Positions 62,270 through 64,000 of a DNA stretch of 64,000 bases are shown piece by piece. Positions within the stretch are counted from its first letter, which is position 1. Each line of letters begins with the position of its first letter. The notes beneath the pieces are model-generated. The model was not told the origin of the DNA. It did not search any database and was given only the letters and a program-made list of their open reading frames with translations. The stretch comes from Lineus longissimus (lineage: Eukaryota > Nemertea > Pilidiophora > Heteronemertea > Lineidae). The DNA lies in NCBI RefSeq assembly GCF_910592395.1, contig NC_088310.1, positions 5,835,501-5,899,500 on the forward strand. The letters are read 5' to 3'. The position numbers and the translations under genes are program-made.

Positions 62270-63387
62270 TGTGTCCGTCAAAAACTCAGAAATACAAATT
62301 AGGGCCTACAGTTGAATGGTAAAACTATGCATACGAATCCATGCATTGAACAACACTTACATTACTAAGCAGTACGCAACTGAAGTAGATTACGAAAAGT
62401 TACGAATTGTTATGTCACTGACTAATGCATGTCTGACCGACCCCCTACGTAAGACAACGTAACCATGGCCAGCGGGCACCAGTTGGTACACTCCGGATGC
62501 AGCGGACCGGCCTCGTTCCTCACCCAGAGGTGACCAAATTAGGATGACGCAATGGGTTGTCCCGAGAGTCTACCAGTTGGCTGGTTCAGCCAGTTCACCA
62601 GCGGGAAAGTTTCAAGGGAGACTACATGGGGAAGAGACAGGTGGGCCAGATTAATTTACACTGAGGTCCAGACAGGTGTCTCCTCTATCTCACCGTGCAT
62701 TGGCACTATTCACCTTTGAAAATAGTAATCCCCAAGATAGGCTACTGCAGACTGCTCAGTTTTCTAACTGCCCATCTTTGTCACCGTCACCCCAAACTCC
62801 TGATGACTATGGCCCCCTTTAAGGAAGCAAACTTTCCAGCGCATCAATGCGGGAGATCAGAATGATGAGGACTCGGTGATGAAGTGCCTGAGAATAACTA
62901 ATAGATCGCTGTACTTGGACATGACAAGACTTCATAACAGCTTATTTTGTCAATAAACGTCGCCTGGGCTGAGAAGATGTCACATAAGTAACGAACCCGG
63001 GAATGAATCCAGCAATCAAATCACTTTACGCTCTATTTCCTGTATAGGCCTTCAAGCCAATACTATCATGTGTATAGTTATGAGAATATCGCGAAACATT
63101 CTGAGCTATTGTATGTAGGAGATTTTGGCTATTCAGTAGAGAATCAGTTTTTCAATGGTGGTTGTCCTCAATTTTGGTGAGCATGACGAATTTCACTCTC
63201 TTTGTGAATATGAACATATTGATATCACTATCCTGCATTGGCTGGACACAAAGGTATATAGTCAGAGTTACTCAGCTGAGTAATTCGTCCTCATATCAAT
63301 ATTTTGAGGATATACGCAGCACACAAATACGCCAAGGAAGCAGATTGTAATCGATTTCGTTCGTCCCACCGTCTTACCGATCAAGGG
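62270..63387. promoter_or_regulatory. Divergent space between paralogues C and D
   Basis: 1.1 kb between head-to-head genes. Holds a 70-base stretch (about 62487-62560) related to one near 55375. No promoter motif can be placed. Confidence 0.35.
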
Positions 63388-63831
63388 ATGTCTTTGGAAC
63401 CTTTACTGAAGTATAACCAATTATTTTCAAAGTACACGTTAAATAGTTCAAAATCTGCAGAAGCCTGTGTAGAAAGAACTGAGCTCTTCATAACCGCCGG
63501 GAAACGACCGAAAATTGTAGTCTTAAAGCCTGCAAACGTTTCGCATCTGACAACTCGAGATTCTGAGACAACTATGGGCCCGTATGCATGGCACGATCAT
63601 CACCAGGACGGATATCCAGAGGACGGGGCCACCCAGAACAACATCGGCGGATTGGATGTGTCTCAACTGGAAGATGTAAATCTTCCGACACAGACTCGGA
63701 AACGCTTCGTTGACCCACGCCTGTTCGCTCGGAACCTCCACTATGTCTACTTCGAAGGACCGCGGCATCGGAAGGTCTATCTGGGTGTCTACTCTGTAAA
63801 GAATGGTGATCTTGTCTGTGAATCAGTCAGG
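63388..63831 (+). CDS. Unrecognised protein D, paralogue of C (partial, cut by window end)
   Basis: Function unknown. One exon is visible, ending at a GTATGT donor after CESVR; the remaining exons lie beyond the window. The frame is open from well upstream. The ATG at 63388 (MSLEPLL) is the first true ATG; the ATG at 63574 (MGPYAWHDH) is an alternative closer to the length of C. The conserved module reads DPRLFARNLHYVYFEGPRHRK, then VYLGVYSVKNGDLVCESVR, matching C residue for residue at the ARNL.YVYF.GP core, LGVY, and the final CE.VR at the exon border. C and D are an inverted pair. Confidence 0.6.
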
Positions 63832-64000
63832 GTATGTTCACTTTATCATCAGCTAATCAAGCATGCGCATACCCGACCTAATTACACTTTGTCTCTGCCG
63901 ATGCGACCATGTCTCTCCTTAATTTATGAACCATACCAATTTATTATACTGGTGGCGTAGTGAAAAGATGGCAGGTTGGAATTCATCTTATCTGCACATC

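Overview
This is animal nuclear DNA. Genes are split by short to medium introns with GT-AG borders, vertebrate-like orthologues are readily recognised, and TACATGTAC-type microsatellites, SINE-like scraps and tandem-repeat mobile elements are present. Orthologues of human DDX28, TMEM87, RPS27A, TTC7, STPG4, SPRTN and MTARC sit together with a gamete fusogen HAP2/GCS1 gene, which vertebrates lack. This points to a marine-type invertebrate, either an invertebrate deuterostome or a lophotrochozoan. I cannot name the species.

Layout (CDS spans): DDX28 214-4163 (+); TMEM87 6561-14210 (-); HAP2 15474-25009 (+); RPS27A ubiquitin fusion 26235-27396 (-); TTC7 28284-37213 (+); STPG4 39158-44334 (-); SPRTN 45380-48163 (+); an unrecognised secreted PAN/Apple-like protein A 50106-51904 (-) and its paralogue B 53626-55117 (+); MTARC/MOSC 57820-60160 (-); an unrecognised small protein C 61583-62269 (-) and its paralogue D from about 63388 (+), cut by the window end. 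I rebuilt exon chains by hand from open frames, splice borders and phase continuity. The chains close to 549, 625, about 1147, 156, 840, 274, 616, 277, 282, 330 and 117 aa. The first ten genes alternate strand without exception, giving a series of head-to-head and tail-to-tail pairs.

Most genes are housekeeping or conserved eukaryotic: mitochondrial ribosome assembly, Golgi membrane protein, ribosome and ubiquitin supply, plasma-membrane PI4-kinase scaffold, DNA-protein crosslink repair, and mitochondrial amidoxime reduction. HAP2 and STPG4 are linked to gametes or the sperm tail. The right-hand 14 kb is the accessory part. It holds two inverted, head-to-head paralogue pairs of unknown function around MTARC, with little repeat cover.

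The most interesting structure: an AT-AC (U12-type) intron in TMEM87; a HAP2 gene with a very long cytoplasmic tail, a possible short isoform and a frame problem just before its QGFCC motif; TTC7-STPG4 tail-to-tail linkage as in human; a 204-bp near-perfect hairpin in an STPG4 intron; a GC-AG intron in MTARC; repeated GTTGGT donors; and the two unnamed paralogue pairs.
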